Source: Ananas comosus (taxonomy: Eukaryota; Streptophyta; Magnoliopsida; Poales; Bromeliaceae). Taken from it: a stretch of 64,000 bases of DNA. Shown here in pieces: positions 41,375 through 52,607 of this stretch (positions are counted from its first letter, which is position 1; every line of letters begins with the position of its first letter). The DNA lies in assembly GCF_001540865.1 (NCBI RefSeq), contig NC_033625.1, forward strand, positions 7,787,677 through 7,851,676, given 5' to 3'. The notes under the pieces were generated by a model. It did no database searches, was not told where the DNA came from, and saw nothing but the letters and a program-made list of their open reading frames with translations. A program made the position numbers and the translations under genes.

Positions 41375-43334
41375 TGTCACGCCACTGATTAACACGTTTT
41401 TACGGGCACGCCAACAGACCAGCCGTATACATAGGAATTTTTCGTGTATACGAAGCGATAGCTGCATCTGTAATCACAACAAAACTACAACTAGTAGTAT
41501 AGAGCTGCTAAACTGAAAAGGATAATATATAAAACCTTGAGGGGTTTCAGTACATACAAAATGTCTACAACACAATTTGCTCCAGCGAGCACCTCAACAA
41601 CATCACAGTATGTACAAAGAAAGCCCAAAACTACCTCTGGAAGGTACTCCTCTAGCACTGCAACAAGACTGGGAGGGATCTAGCTCGCGACTCTCTTTTC
41701 ACGGTCAAAATCAGCGACAACAACAGCCGCGGAAGAAGGCTCTGCAAAAATAGGTCAACAACTGCGTGTGAGAACTACTGCAAAAATAGAGTAGTCCTCA
41801 GTGGGTACCGTCACCAGAGTAGTTCTCAAGGGGTACCGTCACCGACCTCAACAGCTCACCCATTAAGTCTACAGAAAAGTGTGCAAGAGATAGTAAGGAA
41901 AGCTGGAAACCCTACAACTATATGTCACTATACTATCGCTAACCAACACTAGCTATCTGTAGATAAAAGAAATGCGATCTCTGACCCAATATCACTAGGA
42001 ACTGTGAATACACACGTCCCGCTTGTCGAAGCTACACTGAGCACCACCCCAAGGGCTGCCGATGGAGAGCAAGTCCAAACCGGACAACAACGACATCAGC
42101 GCAAAGGAAAAAGCCAGACTCCGGAGCGGCACTTGTGGGCGCGCCCCAACCATGTATGCAAGCGTGTCTTTGCCGAGCTCAATCAGGCTCTCACGGGCTG
42201 TAATCAATGCAAATGGATCTAACTGGTCTAACAACCAAAACTCACGTGCCCTTGGCACAATCTGATGTAAAATACCGAAATCTGGATCCACCGTCAACCG
42301 CGACGGCACCCGATAGTCTAAAACAGTCTACGCACTACTGTAAAATAAGCTTGGCATCCCCGCACAAGCGTAAACTCATCCTACACTAATCCGGGTATCG
42401 ACCGCATACGAACAACGGCGATACAAACAAATCATAGCTCCTAAAGCTAAATCTGGTAATTTTCAGAAAAGTGACAGTGTAGGGTTCAATAGTTTTCTCC
42501 TAAATCAATTCCAAATCCAACAGGTAGAATTGTTCTAAGCTCTAAATTCAGATTCTATACAGCCTATGCAAATCCATGAATTGAGCTATTTAAAGTACAT
42601 AATTCTACACATGAAAACATATGCTAACCCAATTCGGCTTAGGACCGACGATTTCGATAAACTTCAACCCACCTCGCAAAGCTTGTCCAACCACGGCGAG
42701 AAGTCAAAAGAAGGAAAAACACGCGCTCACCAGGTCTCCAACGGCACAACCGCGATGCCCACGGGCTCGAACGACCCTCCGGCGCAACGTCGACAACCTC
42801 CCGATCTCGAGCTGCGACCACCACCACAAGCACGTCCAAAAACTAGAGAGAGAGATAGCAGCAATCCAAAAACCCTCCTCTCAGGCTCTCCAAACATATA
42901 TAAAGAGGTTGAGTAACATAGGATTGAACGTCACCTCAAATGACCAAAAGGCCCCTCACCTATTCAAAATTACAGCTAGAGTATCGGTACCCAACTTGGT
43001 TACCGGTACTCGGCCTCTCAGCCCGCAAGCTCGCACACAGGGGACCGGTACTCGCCCGATATAGTACCGGTACTCGGCATCAAATTAGCGCAATCCGAGA
43101 GCATCAGTTCTGGAATTCCACTTGGGTACCGGTACTCCTCTCCCTGGTACCAATACTCAACACTAAAATGCACTTTGCAGATTCCAATGTCAAAACTCTG
43201 CTCTCACATCGCACTGAGTTCATTTTGCATCCAATTTGCCCAAAACGACTCCGACATGTCTCGACACTCTCCAGATATGTCGATAAGCCTCAGATGCTGG
43301 AATCCACGGGCTGCAGAACACCAGGAACACTACA
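41375..43334 (-). mobile_element. 3' LTR of antisense Ty3/gypsy chromovirus
   Basis: It has TG...CA ends in antisense: TGTCACGCCACTG at the left, and 'ggaacactaca' at the right next to the polypurine tract complement (tcctccccctctac, 43335-43348). It is 1,960 bp and contains several GTACCGGTACT motifs (42990-43150) and a 'cagcgagcacc' segment as in other LTRs here. ORFs within it are short and not coding. No TSD can be assigned because the other end is rearranged. Confidence 0.85.
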
Positions 43335-43348
43335 TCCTCCCCCTCTAC
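43335..43348 (-). promoter_or_regulatory. Polypurine tract of the antisense gypsy element
   Basis: On the minus strand this reads gtagagggggagga directly before the LTR start TGTAG. It is the expected primer site for plus-strand DNA synthesis. Confidence 0.75.
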
Positions 43349-43381
43349 AAAAAGTTTAGTCCTCGAAACTTAACGCATAAC

Positions 43382-43624
43382 TCAAACCTGAGTCTCGAAC
43401 AAGTAGGGATAGGACTCCCGCATCACTGTCTTCGGCTCCCAAGTTGCCTGACACTCCTCATGATTACTCCACTGCACTTTTACATAAGGTATGACCCGGT
43501 TGCGTAATTCTTTCGTCTCACGAGCCAGAATCCGCATCGGTCGCTCCTCATATCTCAAGTCCTCGCTAAGCTCTAGTGGAGTGAAGTCGATCACGTGTGA
43601 GGGATCAAACACGTATCTCCTCAA
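43382..43624 (-). pseudogene. Gypsy integrase C-terminus with chromodomain-like tail
   Basis: The minus-strand frame RRYVFDPSHVIDFTPLELSE, then VIPYVKVQWSNHEECQATWE and YPYLFE. W-x-x-H-x-x-E-x-x-T-W-E followed by YPxLF is the chromodomain-related tail of plant Tekay/Del-type chromoviruses, thought to direct integration to heterochromatin. It is separated from the upstream integrase by a frame break at 43625-43759. Confidence 0.8.
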
Positions 43625-43759
43625 CGCCGAGACATGAAATACATCATGAATACTAGCCAGTCGTGGGGGTAGAGCAATCCTGTAGGCTACTGGTCCGACT
43701 CGCTCTAATACCTTGAAAGGGCCTACAAATCGTGGACTGAGCTTTCCACGAACTCCGAA

Positions 43760-45038
43760 TCAGCATATCTCTTGGGACGGCGAGAGTTTCAAAAACACAT
43801 GATCTCGAATCTGAAACTCTAAGTCTCGTCTTTTGGTATCGGCGTAGCTCCTCTGTCGACTCTGGGCTGTCGCAAGATGTCGTCGTACAACCTTGACTTT
43901 CTCGTCTGCCTCCATCAGAATCTCAGGCCCCAGAGTCTTTCTTTCACCCACATCACTCCAATATAAAGGTGATCGACACCTGCGTCCATACAACGCTTCA
44001 AACGGTGCCATCTGAATGCTCGCTTGATAGCTGTTGTTATACGCAAATTCAACCAGTCTCAAATGTCAATGTCACCCTCCTCCAAAGTTCAGGACACGTG
44101 CTCTCAGCATGTCCTCCAGAGTCTGAATGGTCCGCTCTGACTGACTATCTGTCTGTGGGTGAAACACTGTGCTAAAATGTAGCTGTGTACCCAAGGCCGT
44201 CTGAAGGCTCCTTCAGAAATGTGAGACGAACCTCAGATCTCTATTTGATACTATCGAGATAGGCACACCATGCAATCTAACAATCTCGTCCAAGTACCAC
44301 TGAGAGTCTCTCTCTCGACCAAGTGGTCTTTACTAGTAGGAAGTGAGTAGACTTGGTCAGTCTGTCCACTATCACCCAAATCGCATCAAAACCACCCTGT
44401 GCTCTTGGTAAACCCACGACAAAATCCATCGTGATCTGCTCCCATTTCCACTCGGGCAATCGCAGATTCTGAAGCTTGCCAGCAGGTATTCGATGCTCTA
44501 CTTTCACTTGTTGGCAAGTTAGACACTTAGCCATATATCTGCCAATATCCCTCTTTATTCCATTCCACCAGAACTGTGCCTTCAAGTCCTTATACATTTT
44601 GGTTCCACCAGGGTGAACCGTATAAGGTGAGTAATGAGCCTCACTCAAAATCTCCTCTTGGATCTCAGAATCTATAGGCACACACAGTCGGTCCCTGTAC
44701 CGCAGTACTCCCGAACTGTCCAGAGAAAAGGGTGAGTAATAAGCCTCACTCAAAATCTCCTTTCGGATATCAGAATCTATAGGCACACATAGTCGGACCC
44801 TGTACCGCAGTACTCCCAAACTGTCCACTGAAAAGGCCTTCGCCTGTCCCCTCTCTAACTGCTCTCGAATCCTCAACAAATGAGAGTCTCCAGTCTGTTT
44901 CTCCCTGATCCTGTCTAACAGAGTGGGCTGCAAGACCATAGACATCAGTCTCGCAGTAGACCCAGGGGACACTACTTCAAGCCTCAACCTCTGCAGCTCC
45001 TTAAGTAACGGCCTTTGCTTAGTAATCATCATGCTCAA
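43760..45038 (-). pseudogene. Gypsy integrase (HHCC and DDE regions), broken, with internal duplication
   Basis: The minus strand 45038-44277 has the zinc-binding region (AHYSPYTVHPGGTKMYKDL... CLTCQQVK) and the first catalytic Asp in ITMDFVVGLPRAQGG. A tandem duplication repeats SGVLRYRDRLCVPIDSE-type sequence (44640-44830), adding about 40 residues. 44276-44063 is out of frame and includes the second Asp and Glu regions. 44062-43760 continues EFAYNNSYQ to the GPY/F region. Confidence 0.85.
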
Positions 45039-45143
45039 GCTCTACACTGACTTTCTGCTCAACGCATCTGCCACTTCATTCGCCTTGCCTGGGTGATGTT
45101 GAATACTAATATCATAATCCTTTAATAACTTCAACCACCGGCG
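45039..45143 (-). pseudogene. Linker between RNase H and integrase, with stops
   Basis: The minus-strand sequence corresponds to [24 protein letters not shown] residues of the intact family, but LR is followed by TAA (CAA to TAA) and the frame changes. Confidence 0.6.
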
Positions 45144-45992
45144 TTACCTCAGGTTCAACTCCTTTTGGGTGAACAGATACTTGAGACTTTTATGATCTGT
45201 AAAAATCTCGCAGTGCTTACCATACAGATAGTGCCGCCACAACTTCAAGGCTAAAATCACCGTAGCAAACTCCAAGTCATGCGTAGAGTAATTCTTCTCA
45301 TAATCCTTCAGTTGTCGGAAAGAATAAGCAATTACCCTACTATGCTGCATTAGAACACAACCTAATGTGCTATGCGATGCATCACTGTAAATCAGAAATC
45401 CTTTCCCCATAACTGGAAGGGTAAGGATAGGAGCCGACATCAACCCCTGTCTCAACTCATTGAAACTCCTCTGACAGTCCTCACTCCTGATGAACTTAAT
45501 TCCTTTCCGAGTCAAACGAGTGAGAGGTTTGGAAAGCTTCGCAAAGCCTTCCACAAATCGACGGTAATATCAAGCCAATCGAAGGAAGCTCCTCACCTCA
45601 GTAACTGTCGTTGGTCTGGGCCAATCCCGAATAGCATTAATTTTCTTCGGGTCAACTGCCACTCCTGCTTCAGAAATCACATGGCCGGAGAAAGAAACCT
45701 CTCGAAGCCAAAACTCGCACTTCTTCAACTTAGCATACAACTTCTTTTTCCTCAAAAGCTGTAACACTATTCTCAAGTGCTCCTCGTGCTCAACATCACT
45801 CCGGGAGTATATCAGAATATCATCTATGAACACAACTATGAAGCTATCTAAGAACGGTTTGAACACTCTATTCATCAGATCTATAAATGTGGTAGGGGCA
45901 TTCGTTAATCCAAAAAGCATCACTGTAAACTCATAATGTCCGTACCGAGACCGAAAAGCCGTCTTGGGAACATCCTCGGCCCTCACCCTCAA
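45144..45992 (-). pseudogene. Gypsy reverse transcriptase (second half) and RNase H, broken
   Basis: 45992-45570 contains [15 protein letters not shown], the catalytic FIDDILIYS and LKKCEFWL. After a TGA in [11 protein letters not shown], 45554-45144 has the RNase [23 protein letters not shown] and [11 protein letters not shown]. The catalytic residues are present although the frame is interrupted. Confidence 0.88.
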
Positions 45993-46040
45993 CTCGTGGT
46001 AACCTGACTGGAGATCAATTTTCGAAAAGACACAAGGTCC

Positions 46041-46503
46041 TTACAGTTGATCAAACAGATCATCAATGCGCGACAAAAGATACTTGTTCTTGATTGTCAC
46101 TTTATTCAGCTCTCTATAATCTACACACAATCTAAGTGACCTATCCTTCTTTTTTATGAACAATACCGGCGCTCCCCAAGGCGATATACTGGGTTTAACG
46201 TACCCCTTATCCATCAAATCCTGAAGCTGCGCCTTTAGCTCTCTCAGCTCTGCCGGTGCCATTCGGTAAGGTGCCTTCGACATTGGCGCAGTTCCAGAAA
46301 CTACGTCAATCACAAACTCTATCTTTCTATCTGGTGGCATAGTCGTCAACTCTGGGGGAAAAACATCCGGAAACTCGCGGACTATAGGAATATTCTCGAG
46401 TCCCAGCGCCGCCGTAGGCACCTCTACCACAGTCGTCAAGAAAGCGATACATTCTCTACTCATCAGCTGCCTAGCCCTCGCTGAACAGATCCAAGTGGCG
46501 AAC
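46041..46503 (-). pseudogene. Gypsy protease-RT junction and start of RT
   Basis: The minus frame from 46503 gives [20 protein letters not shown], then [55 protein letters not shown] and [10 protein letters not shown], followed by TAA (CAA to TAA). The ATG at 46550 belongs to the foreign piece to its right. Gag and most of the protease are missing. Confidence 0.85.
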
Positions 46504-46815
46504 AGCGTACTCCTGCTCTCAGCATGTCCTCTAGAGTCTGAATGGTCCACTCTGACTGACCATCTGTCTGTGGGTGAAACGCTGTACTAAAATATAGCTG
46601 TGTACCCAAGGCCGTCTGAAGGCTCCTCTAGAAATGTGAGACGAACCTCGAGTCTCTTTCCGATACTATCGAGATAGGCACACCATGCAATCTAACAATC
46701 TCATTCAAGTATCACTGAGAGTCTCTCTTTCGACCAAGTGGTCTGCACTGGTAAGAAGTGAGCAGACTTGTTCAGTCTGTCCACTATCACCCAATAGCAC
46801 CAAAACCACCCTGAA
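46504..46815 (-). pseudogene. Extra integrase fragment fused to the truncated gypsy element
   Basis: This piece is a diverged copy of about 44095-44400 in the same orientation (tgtcctctagagtctgaatg, agctgtgtacccaaggccgt, gataggcacaccatgcaatc). It joins the protease side of the element at 46503/46504, which is not the normal gene order. Confidence 0.88.
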
Positions 46816-47003
46816 TTGACGGCGAGCGCAAGTTTCGACGGCAAGCAAAAATTTTGACGGTGAGCATCAAAACCACCATGTCCGTCCATTATCGACGACG
46901 AGCGCAAGTTTCGAGGGTCATCATTCATAGTCGCTCCACCTCCTCATATGCTTCTTGAATAAGGGTTTTTACCGAGTCAACAATCAAAGATATTGGGTAG
47001 GAC
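46816..47003 (+). mobile_element. End of a 5' LTR and primer-binding-site region of a second LTR element
   Basis: 'gcaagtttcgagggtcatca', 'gctccacctcctcatatgct' and 'caacaatcaaagatattgg' match 51135-51215 (gcaagtttcgagagtcatca, ccgctccgcctcctcgcaca, caatcaaagaaattggcacg). They mark the LTR end and the site where TTGGCACGC-type primer-binding sequence is expected. A (acggcgagcgcaagttt)-like segment is repeated near 46820-46915. Confidence 0.6.
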
Positions 47004-47034
47004 CATTTTACGTAAAATTCATTTATTTTATATT

Positions 47035-48310
47035 ATGGCTAACAATAACGCCATGAATCTCCGCAACCGTACTGTTCCTCGATCTTCGGGGAATGACTAG
47101 AAAAGCAACAACGAGAATGCAAATGAGCATCACGCTGTATTGCCGGTCGGGAACGAAATTAGCGGACAATTGGCTCACCAAGAGCCGAGTTTAACGCAAG
47201 CACTTGAACAGATAATTCGAGTCTTGCAAGTTTTAGACCAAAACAGTCATCGAAGTACTGCTCGCTCAGACACAGTATTGGCCGTTATCACGACTTCTAA
47301 TGAAAATATTACCTGAATTGGGCTATTGCTAGCATGCAATGACCAACCCGTAACGGGTCAACAAGGACCTGTGGTCATGCCAGTGTTACCAAATCCAGTA
47401 ACACCGGCGGTTACGCAGCTCCAAACCATACCCTTTCAAGCTGCATATAGACCGGCGATGCGTATAGACCAGCGAATGCAAACGCCGGTCAACAGGTCGA
47501 AGTGGCTTGGGGTTTACCTCCTTCGCCACTGTTGCCGATGTATCAGCCTCAAAACATAGGGATAAGGTTTGGGGGGCAAACCCCCAATGTTATGCAGGGT
47601 ATGAATTCTACAGTACAAAATTATGGGCTTCGTCCAGCATCGAATCCGGCTCAAGTACAGGCCCCGGTTCCTGCAACCAAGGAATAATAATGAATTGTAT
47701 GCTCAGATTGAGGAAGCCATCCGAAATACTTTCGGAGTAGGGGCTAGGCCGGCAATGCAGCCTGTATTTCGATCTTCTTAGCCTACGGATATAGATGAAA
47801 TTGGAAGGTGCTGAAATTCGATAAATTCTCTGGCGATGAGACCGAAAATACGGTCGAGCACGTTGCGCGGTTCACGGCCCAATGTAGAGAGCCCGTCGCG
47901 GACCCATTTTTGATACTCCGATTATTTAACACGTCATTAACTAAAACGGCGTTCACTTGGTATACTATGTTACTTGTCAATTCTGTCTGAGATTAGGACG
48001 AATAGGAAAGAAAATTTCATGAGCAGTTATAAAGATCAGAATTGGAATTACTGGTTGCTGATTTAGCCTAGTATCGACAAAAGCCAGGCGAAACGGTTGA
48101 AGAATATCTAAACTGATTCAAAATAGCAAGGAGCTATTATTTCGTTAGAATGCCAGAATCAGAATTTACTAAAATGGCATTTAATAGTTTACATTTCAAA
48201 ATTAAAATCACTTTGAAAATAAGTATTTTCTGAATTTATTTGATTTGGGAGTCCAAGTTGCTCAATATGAGCAATTTAGAAAAGGAAATTATAAAGATTG
48301 GCCAAGATGG
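47035..48310 (+). pseudogene. Decayed gag of a Ty3/gypsy-type element
   Basis: From ATG 47035 the frame reads MANNNAMNLRNRTVPRSSGN then a stop. Further blocks follow in shifting frames: Pro/Gln-rich GQQGPVVMPVLPNPVTPAV, then LKFDKFSGDETENTVEHVAR, FTAQCREP and TKTAFTWYTMLLVNSV. The last blocks are the core of a widespread plant retrotransposon gag (F-SGD-STVEH-ARF, LTGTAFTWY). At least five stops or frame changes make it non-functional. Confidence 0.8.
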
Positions 48311-48995
48311 AGCCAAAACAAAGATTGAAACAAAGAAAAAGAGAAGAATATCTCTTACATCGAGGAGTCTTCAGCTCAGGATGAGCCGAACACTTTTGGT
48401 GAGATAGAAGATTCGACTGATGAAGCCAAAATATATGTAGCAGAGATGGTAAAAACCTGTCAACCACATGTAACATCATATACGTATTCTTTTGATGTAA
48501 CAAAGACCAATTTAATTTTTGATCAGCTGTTAAAAGATGATAGAATCAAGCTCTAGGAATGGCAAATGATACCTTCTGGAGATGAATTAAAAAAAAAATT
48601 ATTGTAAGTGGCACCATCCGTGGAGCCACCAGGCAAAAAAATGCACGACCTTTAAAAGGCAAATTTAGAAAGAGATAAACGAGGGTCGGCTCATCTTTGC
48701 TGACCAAGAAAATAAAAATAGTATGGAAATTGATCAAAATCCATTTCCTTCTCAAGTAAACATGGTAGATGTAAAAGGAAAGACACCGATGGAAGAGAAG
48801 GTTGATCAAGACATAGCTTACACCAAAAGGGCTCTTCGGCTCTGTATACGATGCAAGGCCGAAATGATGCGCCGTGACTGGGAGGCGATTATTCAAGAGA
48901 AGAAAGTATATGGGGAATGGAAGAAAATTATGACATTTCCCGATGAATGGGAAGACCTGCCTGAGGCAGAAGGTCACCTGAATCTCTAGGGGCTA
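48311..48995 (+). pseudogene. Downstream gag/nucleocapsid remnant of the same element
   Basis: After a gap in frame, AEMVKTCQPHVTSYTYSFDV, then TKTNLIFDQLLKDDRIKL, corresponds to the block before the zinc-binding region in this gag type. Later pieces (TPMEEKVDQDIAY, MTFPDEWEDLPEAEG) follow with stops. No protease, RT or integrase blocks follow. Confidence 0.65.
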
Positions 48996-50136
48996 GCAGG
49001 GAAATACCAAACGTCAGAGTATTCGCTAGCATGAGAAGAAGCCAATTGATCTTTAATGGCTTCATAGCAAGTGAGAAGCCCAGACGGGCCGGTGATGCAA
49101 TCTCCAAAAACTGCCCACTGAGGAGACGCTGGTCTCTTTCATAAAAAGCTTTAAAATATTTGGCAAAATCGTTTGGTTGGCCTGAAGTGAAAGGCTCTGA
49201 ACAACTGAAAGCCAAACCATAGGTGTCAAACCGAATCTAAATCTAAAGGGGTTCAGCAAAGGTAAGAGAAATAAATCTGTAGACACATCTGCAGAAACCA
49301 CAAAATGGCACAGTCGGAGCCGATTACCAAGCCTTTTCCCGACGGCAGTGGTTTGATGGATTCGAAAATTTTTCGATATACGAAAGAAAGAAAATATACA
49401 CATAATGCTAATTTCTCGCCATTGACTAAGGCAATGGCGAATGAAACGAAATCACAATTAATCTTCTGCGAGCGGGGGCAGAAGAAATTATGACAAAGCC
49501 AATAAAGAAGAAAGGTAGTGTACTCTTTCTTGGTAACTGGAGCAGGGGACTGACCTGCAAATCGGCAGATAAATTTGGTGTAGGTGAGGTCCGCCTTTGG
49601 GTCAAGATAGGCCTCAAAATCATCCACTCCGTTAGGATTATAGGCCATCGAAAGAGTGACGTCGTGAGGGCGAAGACCAACTATCGCCACCACATCAAAA
49701 AGAGTTGGTGTGAAGGGTTCTAATAAAAAAAAAAAGTATTGGGAGTAGGGGAACAGAAGTATAAAGCTGCAGCAAGAAGGAGATTGTCAGTTTAAGAAGG
49801 AACCCTAGAAAGCTGGATAGCTTCATATATTCCAACCTCATGCCAGAGGTCAGCATAAGACGCTTCAACTCGGTCCAACCAAGCTAAGTAAGCGTCTGAA
49901 ACGTTAGGCCAAGTTCGAAGGCTTTTTCCTGACGATTTTAAGGCATACGAAGATTGCAGATGAATGGCTTCAGCCATCAAAGAAAGACCATTAGTGGAGA
50001 AAGGAAGATCCTTAGGGATAGGAAAACCTACAAACAAAGGACCAAGCACAAGACGAGAGAGGTCCGATTCAACATATTGTCGAAAGAGATTATATTCAAG
50101 AGAATAATATAAAGGAAAAGGGAGAATTGAAGCCAT
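48996..50136 (-). pseudogene. Antisense ORF region with plant mobile domain (PMD)
   Basis: Minus-strand pieces are 50136-49792 (LYYSLEYNLFRQYVESDLSR, AYLAWLDRVEASYADLWHEV), 49693-49253 (GLRPHDVTLSMAYNPNGVDD, TTFLLYWLCHNFFCPRSQKI, FVSFAIALVNGEKLAL), and a shorter frame to about 48930. The block with YWL, F-CPR, A-AL-GEKLAL is the PMD ('aminotransferase-like') fold, known from plant retrotransposons and from MAIN-like silencing proteins. It is split by frame breaks. It lies antisense between gag and the 3' LTR, where some Tat-lineage elements carry extra ORFs. Confidence 0.7.
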
Positions 50137-50689
50137 GACAAGAAAGCTAAGAGGCTAAAAAAAAATAAGAGATGAAGAGGTGGGAAGAAGAGGAAACCTC
50201 AGATAGGAAGAAAAAGAAAAGACGAGAGGAAGACGAAGCAAAGCGTTAAGGTAACGAAGCAAAGTGTTAAGGTAGTGAAGTTGTCGGATGGAATTCCGAA
50301 AAGCCTTAATGGTGAAAAGACCGTGGTCATTAATGACCTAATTAATGCCTTAAAAGAGACAAAAAAAACGCGGGAGATCGTGGCCGTCAAAAAGTAAAAA
50401 GACGGCTGGGAGGAATAGACGGTATGAGGCGATTTGAAATTATGGCCTTGGAATCCGAGCCCTTGACGGAGAGTACGCCAGCCATCGAACGATCATTCAA
50501 AAGCTGCCATGGGGCAATTGTTGGCGCTATAAAAATCACACCACGTGATGAATCGGGATGCATCGCAAGTATAGCCCTTGAAACTAGGGACAAATGGCAT
50601 ATAGTGCATCGAGAACAGAGAAGAACACATCAGAAATTGCAAAATGGTTAAGGCTTTGCGGTTAATATTGGCTAGTAGTGGCTCACGAA
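50137..50689. other. Untranslated region between the PMD ORF and the 3' LTR
   Basis: It includes a 21-bp tandem duplication (gcgttaaggtaacgaagcaa versus gtgttaaggtagtgaag, 50240-50280). I see no domain in the short frames on either strand. Confidence 0.5.
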
Positions 50690-51215
50690 ATTAGAGATGT
50701 GGCCGATCTTAGGAATAACTGAATAACAACAGACGGAATTATAAATAAATAAAAGACGCCTGACAAAGGGGTTTTTTTTTTTTCTGTGAACGAGATGACC
50801 AATTTCTATTTTTCTCTACATTTTTTCTTTCTTTATAGGAGTAGTCTACTCGTAATCCTTTTACTTTAACTGTATTTACTTTATTTCCTAGGAGTAGTCT
50901 GTAGATTAGATTTTCCTCTGAGATCGCACGTCATAGCGGCGCACGCTCTCTTTTGTAAACATTTTCTAAATTTTTAGCAGTATATAAGCTTTTCGGCTCT
51001 TCAGCCGAACAGAAAGTACTGTGTTATTTCCATGACTCAACTAATCCAGCCAAACCGAACCGGCTGTGTGGTGTTGAACACGGCTGATCCGATCCCTCAT
51101 CGATCGAATCTCTTGATTCGACAGCAGTTGCAAGTTTCGAGAGTCATCATTCGTAGCCGCTCCGCCTCCTCGCACACTTAAGGAGGGTTTTGATCAAGTC
51201 GGCAATCAAAGAAAT
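50690..51215 (+). mobile_element. 3' LTR of the gag/PMD element (approximate)
   Basis: A TATA-like box (tatataag, 50981) is followed by 'cttttcggctcttcagccga', then the same terminal phrases as 46870-46990, including 'gcaagtttcgagagtcatca', ending near 'aatcaaagaaattggcacgc'. The left boundary is not fixed. Because the primer-binding-like TTGGCACGC follows the LTR end here too, a further internal region may have been deleted. Confidence 0.5.
50981..50988 (+). promoter_or_regulatory. TATA box in the LTR
   Basis: TATATAAG is followed about 25-30 bp later by sequence repeated in plant LTR transcript starts. It is probably the Pol II promoter of the gag/PMD element. Confidence 0.5.
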
Positions 51216-52557
51216 TGGCACGCAACAATTAATAATTTAAAAATATTACTCCCATATATTATTGATATATTAATAATTTAACATAATATTTTTAGAATGG
51301 ATATCTGTATCAGTTAATTGAATTCTTTGGCATTATTTGCATCAGTCAATTAAGTTCTTTCACATCACTTATTAGTTATTACCAAAACTATTAACAACAT
51401 ATAAATATAATATCTCGAAAACACGTAGAATTATTCATCTAATTTTATGGAGGTAAAAACGTATGAAAGCCCTATCAACTATACGCCATTCTAAAATTGA
51501 GCCCGCAACTTTAATTTTATTAATTTACAATTCTTAAACTATAAATATTTTTATTTGAATTAATTATTAAAGTTAAAAATTTTACTATATATACTAGCTT
51601 AATTAGCTGCTACAGTACATTAAATTAATTTTGTTTATGACAAAATAATTAAAATTATTAAATTTGACAAAATTATAAAAAATGAATTAGATATTCAATT
51701 ATTATGGTTAAAAATACTTGATTACAAAAAAAGAAGGGAGAAATTTGCTCAAAAATAAAGGAAATAGCACAGGGCTACTTCAAAATGTGTTATAATTGAA
51801 GGGTCTTCCTACATTTTTACCTTCATGGTGATTTAATATTTGATTTAATTAAGTTATATATGAAATCATATGATTGATAATTAGGTAAGTTAGATATTAT
51901 GTCAAATAAAATCAACGGTCACATCAAATGATTCCCTGCATCTTGTCCCCTTGAAATTTAGGAATTTCTTGCAATGCATTGATACGTGAGCATCTATAGT
52001 ATAGATGTAAAGTTTATGTTAAGATGCCACGTAAAGTTGTAAAAAATATTCGATATTTTTTATCTGACTCAGATTTGAACTGGACCACATAAAAAATAAA
52101 TAGCATACGGGTGAAAAAATTACGTATTAAAGTTTTACGTATGGGTGCGGATACTTTATATCAATAACCGACTCGGATCATATTCGAATCGGACCTTTTA
52201 ATGGGTAGGGTATGGAAGAATTTTCAAATCCAGACCCGAATTTGGATCCGGACTTGGACCCACTGAGATACTCAATAGTAAATAAAAAATTTGACGTTGA
52301 GAGATCAATTTCGAAAGACATATAGATAAAGGGTCTCTCTGTATATTTGCATCTTAGTGAAACTCTAGTGGCTCTGTTTACTTTTTTTTATTTTTTTATT
52401 TTACTTATTATTTTTTTAACTCTAATCTTTTTATTTACTGTTTGAATCTTTCTTTTCAAGAAATTTTATTCGACTTGGTGCAACTCATTAGAATACGAGT
52501 TTTCTATAATAAAAATTTTATAATTTGTCCATAAATTATTTAATAAAGATTATAAAA

Positions 52558-52607
<50 letters not shown>

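Noticed and set aside
42566..43507. Several 60-147 codon plus-strand ORFs
   Set aside because: They lie in the antisense LTR, lack domains and arise from its GC-rich sequence.
46816..46928. Start of a new gene at 46928 (minus strand)
   Set aside because: It joins LTR-end sequence to the extra integrase fragment. The IVDRLNKSAHFLPV part is integrase.
48546..48977. 143-codon minus-strand ORF beside the gag remnant
   Set aside because: It lies antisense to the gag/nucleocapsid remnant and shows no domain that I can recognise; PMD similarity starts only further right.
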